Assembly (NCBI GenBank): GCA_038237625.1
Contig: JBBRYM010000006.1
Span: 1-64,000, forward strand
Reading direction: 5' to 3'
From: JAWVFM01 sp038237625
Lineage (GTDB): Bacteria > Actinomycetota > Thermoleophilia > Solirubrobacterales > 70-9
Length of the DNA stretch: 64,000 nucleotides
Shown here piece after piece: positions 43,201 to 51,362 of this stretch. Under the pieces are notes generated by a model. It had not been told where the DNA came from and made no database searches. It saw nothing but the letters and a program-made list of their open reading frames with translations. Both the position numbers and the translations under genes were made by a program. Numbering within the stretch: position 1 is the first letter of the stretch; every line of letters starts with the position of its first letter.

Positions 43201-44991
43201 GGCGAGGGCGGGCACCTGCCCGGCAAGAAGGTCTCCGAGAAGGTCGCCGCCGCCCGTAATGCGGCACCCGGCACGGACCTCATCTCGCCGTCCAACAACC
43301 ACGACCTCTACTCGATCGAGGACCTGGCGGAGTTGATCGACGAGCTGAAGACCGTCAACCCCGACGTTCGCGTTTCGGTCAAGGTCCCCGTGGTCCCGAA
43401 TGTCGGCACGATCGGCTTGGGCATCGCCAAGGCAGGGGCCGACATCATCACCCTGTCCGGCTTCGAGGGTGGCACGGGCGCTGCCCGCCAGCACGCGCTG
43501 CGCCATGTGGGCCTGCCGTCCGACATCGGCACCCGCCTCGTGCACCAGGCGCTGATGGAGGCGGGGATCCGCAACCGCGTTGAGATCTGGGCGGACGGCG
43601 GCTACCGCCACGCCTACGACGTCGTGAAGCTGATCTGCATGGGCGCCAACCGCGTCGCCTTCGGGACGCTCGCGATGGTGTCGCTCGGCTGCACGATCTG
43701 TCGCGGCTGTCAGCTCGATACGTGCCACGTCGGCATCGCCACCCAGATCGAAACCGTGGAGCAGGCGACCGAGCACGGCCTCAAGAAGTTCACCCCCCAG
43801 GAGGTCTTCACGGCGGCCGAGAACTGCGCCCGGTTCTTCAGCTCGATGGGCGAGGAGGTCAAGCGTGTGGTCGCCGAGCTCGGCTACGAGCGCGCCCAGG
43901 ACCTCGTCGGCCGCTACGACCTGCTCGAACAGGTCGCGGCCACCGAGCGCCTCGACCTGGCCGAGCTGATCACCCCGCTCGAGGAGTACCTCGACCTGAC
44001 ACCTGCCGACCTGCCGGTGCCGGTGGCCGAGGAGGTTCTCGCCGAGGCTCGCGCCGAGGCCGGCCTGGTCGTCGCGCGACCCATTCGCATGGAGGCGAAG
44101 GCCTCTTCGGCAGAGGTCGGAGCGCTCGCCGGCCAGGTTCTCGCGGGAGACACCGTGAACCGGCAGTTCGAGCGCTCGATGAACGCCAACGACCGCGTCC
44201 TCGGCGCCGAGCTCGCCGGAGCGCTCTCACGCGCCCGAATCTACGACGGCGCCCCCGAGGGCTCCGACGACGTCCTCGCCCAGCTCGACTTCAACGGCGG
44301 CTCTGTTGCCGGCCAGGGTTTTGGCGCTTTCAACGCCTGGGGAGTCGCGATGCGCGTCGAGGGCGGTGCTCAAGACGGCGTCGGCAAGGCGATGCTCGGC
44401 GGGACGCTCTCGATCATGAAGGGCAAGGGCGCGAATGGGAACCGCCTCAACGGCTCCGTCGGTAAGTCGTTTGCCTACGGCGCACAGCGCGGTCGTCTCT
44501 TCGTTCAGGGCTCGGCCGACTCACGCTTTTGCATCCGTCTCTCCGGCGCCGACGTGGTCCTGGGCGGCGAGCCGGAAGCGCCGCTCGACGACGCGCGCGG
44601 CTGCGTGGTCGACCGCGCCAACGCCAAGGGGTTCGCCTTCGAGTACATGACCTCGGGCCGGGCTGTCGTGCTCGGCGATCTCGGCCCTTGGGCCTGCGCC
44701 GGCATGACCGGCGGGCGCATCTACGCCCGCGTCAATCCGGACTGGAACCTCGACGGCGAAGCGATCGAGCGCCGCCTCGGCGAGGGCGCCAAGGTGCACG
44801 TCACCGAGCTCGACGCCGAGGGAATCCTCGACGTTGAGGATCTTCTCGGCCACTACGCCTCAGAGCTGCGCGCGACCGATCAAAAGCCGGAGGCCGACCG
44901 CATCATGAGCCTCGCGGCGAACGCTCCCGAGAACTTCCTGATGATCGTGCCGGAGAAGGTCCAGGCCGACCCGAACATCTCCACGGAGTAA
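40288..44991 (+). CDS. gltB: Glutamate synthase large subunit
   Basis: The 1567-residue protein has four domains in order: class II glutamine amidotransferase, with the likely nucleophile Cys46 in KDACAIYASVRKD and GDGCGILVDIP; central domain; FMN-binding synthase domain, with GEGGHLPGKKV, SPSNNHDLYSIEDLAELIDEL (in parts) and the iron-sulfur cysteines of CTICRGCQLDTCHVG; and the C-terminal GXGXG beta-helix. It makes glutamate from glutamine and 2-oxoglutarate. The TTG start is supported by GGGAGG 6 bp upstream. The usual DxCGxGF context of the nucleophile is replaced and 45 residues precede it. No gltD gene is in the window. Confidence 0.93.
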   Translation: MSTDRARASHGPEKSVARSGEPFRYSPELPWRPRVSPPSVEDKDACAIYASVRKDATPNRAPVTLALENLQKMLHRAGNVDGEGDGCGILVDIPRKIWAEEIRAGGHNPALSLDPAFAVAHVFVDRSTDVEKVRHDAREILDRGGFRILAERVGAVDSHALGPTAREEEPVFWQIAGLVADADRAERVIFGLMLELEQKLGVHVPSFSSATCVYKVMGTPKVLGEYYPDLRDERFETIGCFGHNRYSTNTWPTFSRVQPFTVLGHNGEINTIEQLRQEGRMLGVEIEPGNSDSQDLNRVVDSLMRVDGLSLAEAMEMVVPPIVNEIRTLPSDLHDFYMYLREAMGPFAQGPVALIARHADECVFSADALGLRPLWKVETADDFIFSSEPGVVGVQEMVSEPKPLGPGEKFMVSIDRSKRRSTLTEHADMQREVARRWLARTGAEEAAPYARVLITGGPLEGAEIPGYTSAGPAEPVKVEEGILAAFGWQRDDVKLCQQMATNGAEPIGSLGYDGPLAALSPERQNLADYFKETVAVVTNPAIDREREIEHFSTRALFGRRPSIHDAATDTLSVETSFSVILGGHHGLAPLSDSTYRQIARDERTYVLEDLWEEFRGRAAAIDVALLESETTEGAIGRIKQEAVKKVRDGAELIVLTDRTVYDGERRFLDPHLSISAIDQALKQFKVGPGEENLRRRCSLLLRSGALRNVHDVVLALGLGANGVCPYVMLEVICVDEYENDIRNICAALRKGIEKVISTIGIHETRGYARQFSSIGIKPELAEIFQTPSFAGSEKAGVGFADLDAESDARLALLRDSGGKPAKTFRFYPKVYKAAVAAANGTATYDEYSDKVRELEAASPISMRHIMALRSDRAPVEADGVDASVGQHSYPLVISSMSFGSQSESAFRAYAEAAKQINILCINGEGGEIRDMYGQYRKWRGQQVASGRFGVSAEMLNSSYVAEIKIGQGAKPGEGGHLPGKKVSEKVAAARNAAPGTDLISPSNNHDLYSIEDLAELIDELKTVNPDVRVSVKVPVVPNVGTIGLGIAKAGADIITLSGFEGGTGAARQHALRHVGLPSDIGTRLVHQALMEAGIRNRVEIWADGGYRHAYDVVKLICMGANRVAFGTLAMVSLGCTICRGCQLDTCHVGIATQIETVEQATEHGLKKFTPQEVFTAAENCARFFSSMGEEVKRVVAELGYERAQDLVGRYDLLEQVAATERLDLAELITPLEEYLDLTPADLPVPVAEEVLAEARAEAGLVVARPIRMEAKASSAEVGALAGQVLAGDTVNRQFERSMNANDRVLGAELAGALSRARIYDGAPEGSDDVLAQLDFNGGSVAGQGFGAFNAWGVAMRVEGGAQDGVGKAMLGGTLSIMKGKGANGNRLNGSVGKSFAYGAQRGRLFVQGSADSRFCIRLSGADVVLGGEPEAPLDDARGCVVDRANAKGFAFEYMTSGRAVVLGDLGPWACAGMTGGRIYARVNPDWNLDGEAIERRLGEGAKVHVTELDAEGILDVEDLLGHYASELRATDQKPEADRIMSLAANAPENFLMIVPEKVQADPNISTE

Positions 44992-45032
44992 GAACAACTC
45001 CGGCAGGTGCTCCGCTCTCGCCAGAAGATATT

Positions 45033-45060
45033 GCTCGCGGCTACGCCGCGAGCTTTTTTT
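45033..45060 (+). terminator. Rho-independent terminator after gltB
   Basis: GCTCGCGGC and GCCGCGAGC form a perfect 9-bp stem with loop TAC, followed by seven or more T. It stands between convergent gltB and the FHA gene. Confidence 0.92.
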
Positions 45061-45111
45061 CGAGCTTCCGCGTCCGCCCTGCCGGGTTAGGGCGCGCCCG
45101 GTGAGAAGTCC

Positions 45112-45726
45112 TCAGTCCGCCGATCCGTCGCTCGGGTCGATCACGTAAAGCCGGAACGAGCCGATTTCCAGCTCGTCGCCGTCCTCGAGCTTCGTCCACT
45201 CGACCTTTTCGCCGTTGACGAAGAGGCCGTTCAGGCTGCGGTCGTCGAGGGCGCGGAGCTCGCCGGTCTCGGTGCGGACCACCAACGCATGGCGGCGCGA
45301 GACGCTCGGGTCGTCGAGGCGGAGGTCGGCGGCCTCGCCGCGGCCGATACGCGTCCAGCCCTCCGGAAGGCGGATGACGCAGGGTCCTTCGCCCTCGGTG
45401 TCGAACCACGCGAGGTGGGGCTCGTCGCTCGCCGCGTCGGTGCGAGCTTCTGCAAGCCAGGCCGGCGCTGAGAGCTCCGGCGTGATGGCGTCTGCGTCCA
45501 TCGTGTGGTGGTCGAAGATCGATCCCCGGCGAAACTTGGTGCCGCCGCAGGCGGGGCAGGTGGGGAGGGTGGAGGCGCTCGGAAGCTCCTCGAGGGCCAT
45601 GAGGGAGAGGGCGAAGCCGCACTCGGTGCAGACCAGCGACCCGGGCCCGTTGAGCTCGAGGGTTGACTCGCCCGCGTCGTGGGTCTCGCTGTTGTCTGAA
45701 ACTGTTTGGGTGTCGCCCGACGGCAT
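45112..45726 (-). CDS. Zinc-ribbon and FHA-domain protein
   Basis: The 204 residues have an N-terminal zinc ribbon (CTECGF and CPACGG, about residues 34-70) and a C-terminal FHA domain: TRIGRGEAADLRLDDPSVSR, RHALVV, and SLNGLFVNGEKVEW with the conserved Gly-Arg, Ser-x-x-His and Asn-Gly positions for phosphothreonine binding. It probably docks a Ser/Thr-kinase substrate or partner. The ATG at 45726-45724 is preferred; longer readings enter the promoter region shared with the divergent SRPBCC gene. Confidence 0.87.
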   Translation of the reverse strand: MPSGDTQTVSDNSETHDAGESTLELNGPGSLVCTECGFALSLMALEELPSASTLPTCPACGGTKFRRGSIFDHHTMDADAITPELSAPAWLAEARTDAASDEPHLAWFDTEGEGPCVIRLPEGWTRIGRGEAADLRLDDPSVSRRHALVVRTETGELRALDDRSLNGLFVNGEKVEWTKLEDGDELEIGSFRLYVIDPSDGSAD

Positions 45727-45878
45727 CTCAGCCTTCTCCTCCTTGGCGGTGAAGCCACTTTTGCCCGCTACGCAGCGATGGTAAACGAAGAGAAATCTTT
45801 GAGCCAAGTGGCACAAGCGTTTCGATCGCAAATTGCGGCAGAACCGATTCGCGCTCCCCCAAATAGAATCGCCCTCGG

Positions 45879-46391
45879 ATGGGCCCGGTCTCCGCCAGCA
45901 CTTCGATCGACGCGCCGCGCGAAGCCGTCATGGAACTGCTGACCGACCTCTCGGTGCGACCGTCCTTCACGGATCACTTCCTCGACGAATACCGCCTGGA
46001 ACGGCTTGAGCCCGCCGGCCTTGGCGCGGCCGCTCGCTTTCGGATTCCCGACCGCGGCATCTGGATGGAGAGCGTGATCGCCGAGATCGAAACCCCCCAC
46101 CGCGTCGTCGAGCGCGGCCACGGCGGGCGCCTCGATCGCATCCCGATCGCCACGGTCTGGGAGCTGGTGGAGGGGCCCAGCGCGGACAGCTGCGAGCTGA
46201 CGGTGACATTCGTGATGGAGCCCCAGACCCTCGCCGACCGGGCCGCCGATACCGGCGCCGGCCTGCGGGGTGCCGAGCGCTGGTTCAGGCGACAGTGGAA
46301 TCGCTCGCTCGGGCGGCTTCGCGAGCTCGCAGAGTCGGGAGCGGCGCCGGCGCGGATCGAGGTTGCGGGCGCCGACCGCAACCCCGGCTGA
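45879..46391 (+). CDS. SRPBCC (START/Bet v1-like) protein
   Basis: The 170 residues begin VSASTSIDAPREAVMELLTD, the usual opening strand-helix of SRPBCC proteins, with FTDHFLDEYRLERLE and GIWMESVIAEIETPHRVVER following. The fold holds a deep hydrophobic pocket; the ligand is unknown. The long C-terminal helix (GAERWFRRQWNRSLGRLREL) closes the cavity. It is divergent from the FHA gene; the 152-bp gap is AT-richer than its surroundings and must hold both promoters. The ATG lies in a weak ribosome-site context. Confidence 0.75.
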   Translation: MGPVSASTSIDAPREAVMELLTDLSVRPSFTDHFLDEYRLERLEPAGLGAAARFRIPDRGIWMESVIAEIETPHRVVERGHGGRLDRIPIATVWELVEGPSADSCELTVTFVMEPQTLADRAADTGAGLRGAERWFRRQWNRSLGRLRELAESGAAPARIEVAGADRNPG

Positions 46392-46442
46392 GCGGCAGCG
46401 TCCGGCCGCTCGCCTGGCGGCGTCGCATAGAATCGCGCCGCC

Positions 46443-46982
46443 ATGCGGACCGCCCGCCTGATCCCCCTTGCCGCCGCAGCCATCGCCGGAGTGCTGCTCC
46501 TGGGCGGCTGCGGCTCCGACCAGCAGGGCCTCACGGCGAAAGAGGGAGCGCCCGTGGAGCTCGGCGACATCTCCTACAACGTGGTGATCACGCGCTACCT
46601 CAACCCCGCCGACGTCGAGGACGCGGCCTACCTGAAGGGCGCTCCGCAGCTTCCGGACACCCAGTACTACCTCGGCGTGTTCATCCAGGTCAAGAACAAC
46701 GGCGACACGGCCCAGGCCCTGCCATCGAAGCTGACCGTCGTCGACACTGAGGGCAACCGCTTCGACTCCGTGTCGTTCGACAATCCGTTCTCGCTGCAGC
46801 TGGGCTCGCAGATTGGCGGCGGAGCATCGCTTCCCTCGGCCGAGTCGGCTGCCGGCAACGGGCCGATCGGCGGATCGCTCGTGCTCTTCCTGATCGATCA
46901 GACGGCCACCGAGAACCGCCCGCTCGAGCTAGAGATCCCGTCGACGACGGGCGAAACCGGCCGGATCGAGCTGGACCTCTAG
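46443..46982 (+). CDS. Secreted lipoprotein, immunoglobulin-like domain
   Basis: The 179 residues start with a lipoprotein signal MRTARLIPLAAAAIAGVLLL followed by the lipobox LGGC; Cys23 is the expected lipidated residue. The mature part is beta-rich (YYLGVFIQVKNNGDTAQALP, LTVVDTEGNRFDSVSFD), resembling DUF4352/telokin-like extracellular domains. It is predicted to be anchored on the outer face of the membrane. The role is unknown. The next gene starts 4 bp after its stop. Confidence 0.8.
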   Translation: MRTARLIPLAAAAIAGVLLLGGCGSDQQGLTAKEGAPVELGDISYNVVITRYLNPADVEDAAYLKGAPQLPDTQYYLGVFIQVKNNGDTAQALPSKLTVVDTEGNRFDSVSFDNPFSLQLGSQIGGGASLPSAESAAGNGPIGGSLVLFLIDQTATENRPLELEIPSTTGETGRIELDL

Positions 46983-46985
46983 CCG

Positions 46986-47321
46986 TTGGCTTTCGGGCCC
47001 ACCCTCTCCGAGACTGGCGGAGGCCTTCGAGCCGCCCTCATCGCGGCGGCGATCGCGACCACCATCGTGTCGCTGGATCTCTTCTCGACCGCGGTGAGGT
47101 GGGGCTGCCTCGGGGTCGTCGTCGCGATCGGGTTGCTCTGCGCCGCGGAGCGCCGGCGCCCCGGCAGCGGCTGGTGGAACATCTACGTCGCCGGCACGGG
47201 CGTGGCGATCCTCGGCGCCCTTCTCGCCGCGGCCGACGAAACCGTCGGCGGCGTCGTGGCCATCATCGGGGGAGCGCTGATCCTGCTTGCATGCACAATC
47301 GGCTTCCCTCCGGGCGACTAG
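46986..47321 (+). CDS. Small membrane protein, unknown function
   Basis: The 111 residues hold four hydrophobic stretches (about 15-32, 37-55, 66-82 and 87-105), with no recognisable family. TTG is the apparent start, 4 bp after the lipoprotein stop, so the two are probably co-translated. Its end overlaps the convergent PBP gene by 4 bp. Confidence 0.5.
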   Translation: MAFGPTLSETGGGLRAALIAAAIATTIVSLDLFSTAVRWGCLGVVVAIGLLCAAERRRPGSGWWNIYVAGTGVAILGALLAAADETVGGVVAIIGGALILLACTIGFPPGD

Positions 47322-49057
47322 CCAACTCCCAAACCCGAAGCCAGCACCTCGCGCGCGATCGGCGCAGCGACGCTGCCGCCCGCTCCGGCGGCGTCGACAA
47401 CCATCACGGCGACCACCAGCTTCGGGTCGCTCGCGGGCGCGAAGCACGTGAACCAGGCGTCGACGCGCTGCTTTACCGAGCCCGGATCCTGCCCGGGCGC
47501 GAGCGTCAGCGGACCGAGCTCGGCCGTGCCGGTCTTGCCCGCAACGGTGACTCCGGAGATGGCCGCCGCAGTCCCGGTGCCCGAGGTGACGACCCCGATC
47601 ATGAGATCGCGCATCGTTGCGGCCGTGTCGGCCGAGGTGACCCGCACCGCCTTCGCCTCCGCCCGCAGGCTGGAATCGGTAACCAGGCTCGTCGGCTCGC
47701 GAACACCCTTGTTGGCAATGGTCTGCGCGACCGAGGCCATCCCCAGCGGCGTGGACAAAACCTCGCCCTGCCCGATCGCGCTGACGCCGAGATCGAGGTC
47801 GCTGTCGATGTGGCTTGGGATGGTGGACATCGCCAGGTTGACCGATGCGAGCGCCCGCCGGTCATACAGGGCAGGAGGCGAGTTGAAGCCGTATTTCTCG
47901 GCCATGCCCACCAGCCGGTCGGAGCCGAGCTTGGGCCCGAGGGGCACGAAGACGCTGTTGCACGACTGCGCGAACGCCTGCACGAACGTCCCGCCGCAGA
48001 TCTCGCCGTCCGCATTCGCCACTTCGCGCCCATCGACGGTGAAGCCCGACGCGTACGCGAAGGTATCGGAGGGCTTGACGATGCCTGCGTCGAGTGCCGC
48101 GGTGGTCGTGATCAGCTTGAAGGTGGAGCCGGGGGGCTGCGGGGCCGAGAACGCGAGCCCCGCCACCGCACGGATCTGACCCGTCTTCGCGTCCAGGGCC
48201 GCGACGCCGCCGTAGGTGGAGCCGAGATCGGTCACCGCAGCCTGCTGGAGAGCAGGGTCGATCGTGGTGTGCACGGGCTTGCCCGGTACTGGCTGAGTCT
48301 CGGCGAGTACGCGATCGCCGCCCGGGCCCGTCGCGACAAGCTCGCCCCCCGGGGTCCCCGCCAACCGGTCGTTGAAGGCCAGCTCGAGGCCGGTCAGGCC
48401 CGTGAGCGTGCCGGCGGGATAGCCCTGCGCCTGAAGCCGGCGGCGCTCGGCCGCCTTGGGCGTCCCAACCGACCCCGCTACCGCCAGCGCCGCGGAGCCC
48501 AGCGGGGAGGTTCGCGCCGCTGCCGGCCCGGTAGCGAGGGGGGTGCCGTCGCGCGCGAGAATTGGCGCCCGGGGAGCCACGCGCGTCCGGCGGTCGAGGC
48601 TCTCGCCGGCACGCAACCCAGGAAATACGAGGGTCGGGTCCCAGTCCACCTTGCCTCCCGAGAGCGGCAGCACCAGGTGCCCGCTGAGCTCGCCGAAGGC
48701 GTTTGTCTTGATGGTCACAGGCACCACCGCCGCATCACCTCCGCTCGCGTCCTTGCCGCTTTCGACGGAGCCTGTGTCAATGCTGGAGATCGTCGCGGTC
48801 CGGCTGGCGTCTTCGTAAGACGCCGTGAACTCCGCGATCGGGTTGGATGACGCCGCGGCGCCCGTGAGCTCCGCGTGCATCGCCGCGTAATCGCCCTGCT
48901 CCCACGCGGCGACGAAGCGCTTCGCGGAGTCGAGGTCGCCTGATCCCGCCCCGGCGACGACCCCCGTGACGAACGCGGCGAGCCCGACGGCCGCGATCGG
49001 GAGCGCGCGGGTCATGAGCCGACGCCGGCGCTGGGCCTGGGGGCTGATTGGGCTCAC
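47318..49057 (-). CDS. Class B penicillin-binding protein (transpeptidase, MecA-N-like domain)
   Basis: The 579 residues have an N-terminal membrane anchor (ALPIAAVGLAAFVTGVVAGA), an NTF2-like MecA-N domain (SAKRFVAAWEQGDYAAMHAE), a dimerisation segment, and the transpeptidase domain with SxxK in PPGSTFKLI, SxN in AQSCNSV, and KTG in VAGKTGTAEL. Hence it is a serine D,D-transpeptidase cross-linking peptidoglycan outside the membrane. The MecA-N domain is known from PBP2a-type and PbpA-type proteins. Start: ATG at 49057, with about 14 Arg-rich residues before the anchor. It is divergent from the protease gene. Confidence 0.92.
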   Translation of the reverse strand: MSPISPQAQRRRRLMTRALPIAAVGLAAFVTGVVAGAGSGDLDSAKRFVAAWEQGDYAAMHAELTGAAASSNPIAEFTASYEDASRTATISSIDTGSVESGKDASGGDAAVVPVTIKTNAFGELSGHLVLPLSGGKVDWDPTLVFPGLRAGESLDRRTRVAPRAPILARDGTPLATGPAAARTSPLGSAALAVAGSVGTPKAAERRRLQAQGYPAGTLTGLTGLELAFNDRLAGTPGGELVATGPGGDRVLAETQPVPGKPVHTTIDPALQQAAVTDLGSTYGGVAALDAKTGQIRAVAGLAFSAPQPPGSTFKLITTTAALDAGIVKPSDTFAYASGFTVDGREVANADGEICGGTFVQAFAQSCNSVFVPLGPKLGSDRLVGMAEKYGFNSPPALYDRRALASVNLAMSTIPSHIDSDLDLGVSAIGQGEVLSTPLGMASVAQTIANKGVREPTSLVTDSSLRAEAKAVRVTSADTAATMRDLMIGVVTSGTGTAAAISGVTVAGKTGTAELGPLTLAPGQDPGSVKQRVDAWFTCFAPASDPKLVVAVMVVDAAGAGGSVAAPIAREVLASGLGVG

Positions 49058-49132
49058 GGGTGCGCTCTCTGCGTCTGACTTAAGCGTTCGTCCTGAAATC
49101 TAGAGTCTCAAGCGCTCGGAACGCCGGCGGGG

Positions 49133-49169
49133 CCGCCAATCGCAGGCCTGGTCGGTACCCGCCAATCGC
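49133..49169. promoter_or_regulatory. Direct repeat in the PBP/protease divergent promoter
   Basis: CCGCCAATCGC occurs at 49133-49143 and again at 49159-49169, 26 bp apart. A TAGTCT (-10-like) sequence follows at 49175 toward the protease. It may be a paired regulator site. Confidence 0.4.
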
Positions 49170-49236
49170 GGCTCTAGTCTGTGTGTGTGTTCGCGTCGGG
49201 CAGGCCTTTCCCTCGCGCGCGAGGAGGCGGGCTCTC

Positions 49237-50388
49237 GTGAGCACCGCGTTTGACATCGGCATCGGCCTGTTCGCGCTCTCGGCGGCGCTCGTCGGGTGGC
49301 AGCTGGGTTTCGTGCGCAGCGCCCTCCCGCTCGTAGGCTTTATCGGCGGCGCGATCCTCGGAGGAAGGTTGGGGCCGGCGCTCTTGGCGGGCGGCTCCGA
49401 TTCGCGCTACGCGGCTGTCATCGCGTTGCTCGTGGCGCTCTTCGCCGGGGCGGTCGGGGCGGCGCTGATGGACGCGGTGGCGGTGCGACTGGGACCGGGC
49501 CGGCTTCGGCTTGGGCTCACCCGCTTCGTCGACGCGGCCGCCGGAACCGCCCTGCTGGTGGCGCTGGCGCTGCTGGTCTCCTGGGCCTTCAGTGTCGTCG
49601 TGCTCCAGGCGACGGCCCCTGGTTCCCGCGACCTGCGCCGCGCTATCAGCAACTCCACGATCCTCACTGCGCTCAACGACGAGCTGCCGCCGTCGGGGAT
49701 CCTGCTGAACGTGCTGCGGCGGGTCGACCCGGCACCCACGGTGCGGGCGCCCAGCGCCCGCGTTCCCGCCCCCGACTCGAATGCCCTTCACTCGGCTCCT
49801 GTCCGCCGCGCGGAGGGATCGGTTGTCAAGGTCATCGGCACGGCCTGCGGCCTTGGCCTGGAAGGGTCCGGCTGGGCGGTGAAGGACGGGCTGGTGGTCA
49901 CCAATGCCCACGTCGTCGCCGGCGAAGACGACACCCAGGCGATCGCACCGGGAGGGACGACCTTCGACGCGACCGTCGTCCATTACGACCCCCGTAACGA
50001 CGTAGCCGTTCTCCGAGTCGAGGGTCTCGGGCTGCCGGCGCTCAAGCTTCATCCGGCGTCGAGCGGCACGAGCGCAGCGATCGTGGGCTATCCCGAGAAT
50101 GGCCCGCTCACGGCGACCCCCGCTCGAATGGGCCGGACAGGAACCGTTCGCACCCAGGACTCCTACGGCCGCGGCCCGATCAGCAGGCAGGTGACGCCGT
50201 TTCGGGGCGTCGTGAGGAGCGGAAACTCCGGAGGGCCTGTGCTGGACGCCCACGGGCGTGTCGCGGCCACGGTGTTCGCGGCCAACGAGACCGGGCCCGA
50301 GGGCGGCCTCGGGGTGCCGGACGCGGCGGTCAGCGGTGCCCTGGATGGGACGCTGGAGCCCACAGGGACGGGCCCCTGCATCGCCTAG
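49237..50388 (+). CDS. MarP-like membrane serine protease
   Basis: The 383 residues combine a CvpA-like N-terminus of four membrane helices (LFALSAALVGWQLGFVRSAL; LPLVGFIGGAILGG; ALLVALFAGAVGAALMDAV; ALLVALALLVSWAFSVVV) with a periplasmic trypsin-like protease: His in VVTNAHVVAGED, Asp in YDPRNDVAVLRV, Ser in VRSGNSGGPVLDAHG. Two Cys (in GTACGLG and at the C-terminus, GPCIA) may form a disulfide as in MarP. In mycobacteria MarP supports acid survival and cell-wall hydrolase processing. The GTG at 49237 follows GAGGAGG. Confidence 0.9.
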   Translation: MSTAFDIGIGLFALSAALVGWQLGFVRSALPLVGFIGGAILGGRLGPALLAGGSDSRYAAVIALLVALFAGAVGAALMDAVAVRLGPGRLRLGLTRFVDAAAGTALLVALALLVSWAFSVVVLQATAPGSRDLRRAISNSTILTALNDELPPSGILLNVLRRVDPAPTVRAPSARVPAPDSNALHSAPVRRAEGSVVKVIGTACGLGLEGSGWAVKDGLVVTNAHVVAGEDDTQAIAPGGTTFDATVVHYDPRNDVAVLRVEGLGLPALKLHPASSGTSAAIVGYPENGPLTATPARMGRTGTVRTQDSYGRGPISRQVTPFRGVVRSGNSGGPVLDAHGRVAATVFAANETGPEGGLGVPDAAVSGALDGTLEPTGTGPCIA

Positions 50389-50390
50389 GC

Positions 50391-50735
50391 CTAAGCCTTC
50401 CAGGCCTTGGCCCACGCTCCGAGCTCGCGAATGGCCGGCTGGAGGGCTTCGCCCTTGTCCGTCAGCGAGTACGACACGCGCGGAGGGTTGCCCTCGTGCA
50501 CCACGCGCGAGACCAATCCCTCGGACTCGAGCTCGCGAAGGCGTCGCGACAGCAGGCGGTCGGAGAGCCCTGGGACGGCCTGGCACACTTCGCCGAAGAA
50601 CCGCGGGCCCTCGGCCAGGGTCCACAGGATCGCGCCCGCCCAGCGCTTGCCGATCATCTCGACGGCGTGGTGAAAATCGGGGCAGACGGGGGCCGGACCG
50701 TTGGTCCCGCTCGTCGCAGTCGGAGCAGCTTCCAC
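50391..50735 (-). CDS. HxlR-family transcriptional regulator
   Basis: The 114-residue winged-helix protein has CPDFHHAVEMIGKRWAGAIL (Cys followed by the family helix and GKRW), GPRFFGEVCQAVPGLSDRLL, RLRELESEGLVSRVVHEG, and PPRVSYSLTDKGEAL. Members are dimeric repressors or activators, some of them redox- or aldehyde-responsive through the N-terminal Cys. The target is unknown; neighbours are a GGCT-like protein and AddAB. Confidence 0.92.
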   Translation of the reverse strand: MEAAPTATSGTNGPAPVCPDFHHAVEMIGKRWAGAILWTLAEGPRFFGEVCQAVPGLSDRLLSRRLRELESEGLVSRVVHEGNPPRVSYSLTDKGEALQPAIRELGAWAKAWKA

Positions 50736-50774
50736 CCTGCGATCAGGGTAGCGAAGCGACTTTCCGGGCTTTCC

Positions 50775-51362
50775 TCACCATGCCCTGGGATTCCCCGGCG
50801 GGATCTCGTCGGCGACCAGCGTCGCCTCGATCACTTCCACAGGTGGCTGGTCCGTCGTGGCGCGGAAGAGCTCCAGCTGCAATGGGCCTCGGGTTGCGAA
50901 CGCCGCTTCGATGGTCCTCAGGTAGGCGGCGATGATCACGGCGCCGGGTGGCGGCTCGGGCGCGAAGTTGCCCGGCTTGGCGACGTATGCGGTGACCCCG
51001 CCGGTGTCGATCCGGTCGTAGCGCAGCTCACGAGCGTCGAGGCGCTCGAGGTCAGCGTCGCTCACCTCGTAGAGGACGCCGTTCGGCCCGGGCTCGCCCT
51101 GCGCCGGCTCGAGGTTGAGCCCGAGGCAAAAGCGCGGCAGCGAGCCGTCGTCGGCTCGGGCAAAGGTCTTCTCACTAGCCTCGTTGTCGCGGACGAGCGA
51201 CCAGCGCCGTCGCCAGCCGTCGAGGCGCGCAACCCCACGGGCCTCGAGCTCGTGACCCAGGGTCGCCGCCGCGCTGGCCGAGCTCGCCAGCGAGCCGTAG
51301 GCGAAGAGCAGCGGCTGGCTCACACCCTGGGGCGCCAGGCCGGGTGGGGGCATAGGTTCCAC
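50775..51362 (-). CDS. Gamma-glutamylcyclotransferase-like (GGCT/AIG2) protein
   Basis: The 195 residues start with a substrate-loop motif LLFAYGSLAS and GHELEARGVARLDGWRRRWS, typical of the GGCT fold, with Glu and Asp positions later (LDARELRYDRIDTGGVTAYV). The family releases 5-oxoproline from gamma-glutamyl amines or acts as a lyase. The substrate is not clear, since the length is greater than the short AIG2 proteins. It overlaps the end of addA by 43 bp in a different frame, suggesting co-transcription. Confidence 0.7.
   Translation of the reverse strand: MEPMPPPGLAPQGVSQPLLFAYGSLASSASAAATLGHELEARGVARLDGWRRRWSLVRDNEASEKTFARADDGSLPRFCLGLNLEPAQGEPGPNGVLYEVSDADLERLDARELRYDRIDTGGVTAYVAKPGNFAPEPPPGAVIIAAYLRTIEAAFATRGPLQLELFRATTDQPPVEVIEATLVADEIPPGNPRAW

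Noticed and set aside
47099..48850. Plus-strand open frame of 583 codons over the PBP gene
   Set aside because: The composition is very rich in Arg and Gly with no domain, while the opposite strand codes for a complete penicillin-binding protein.
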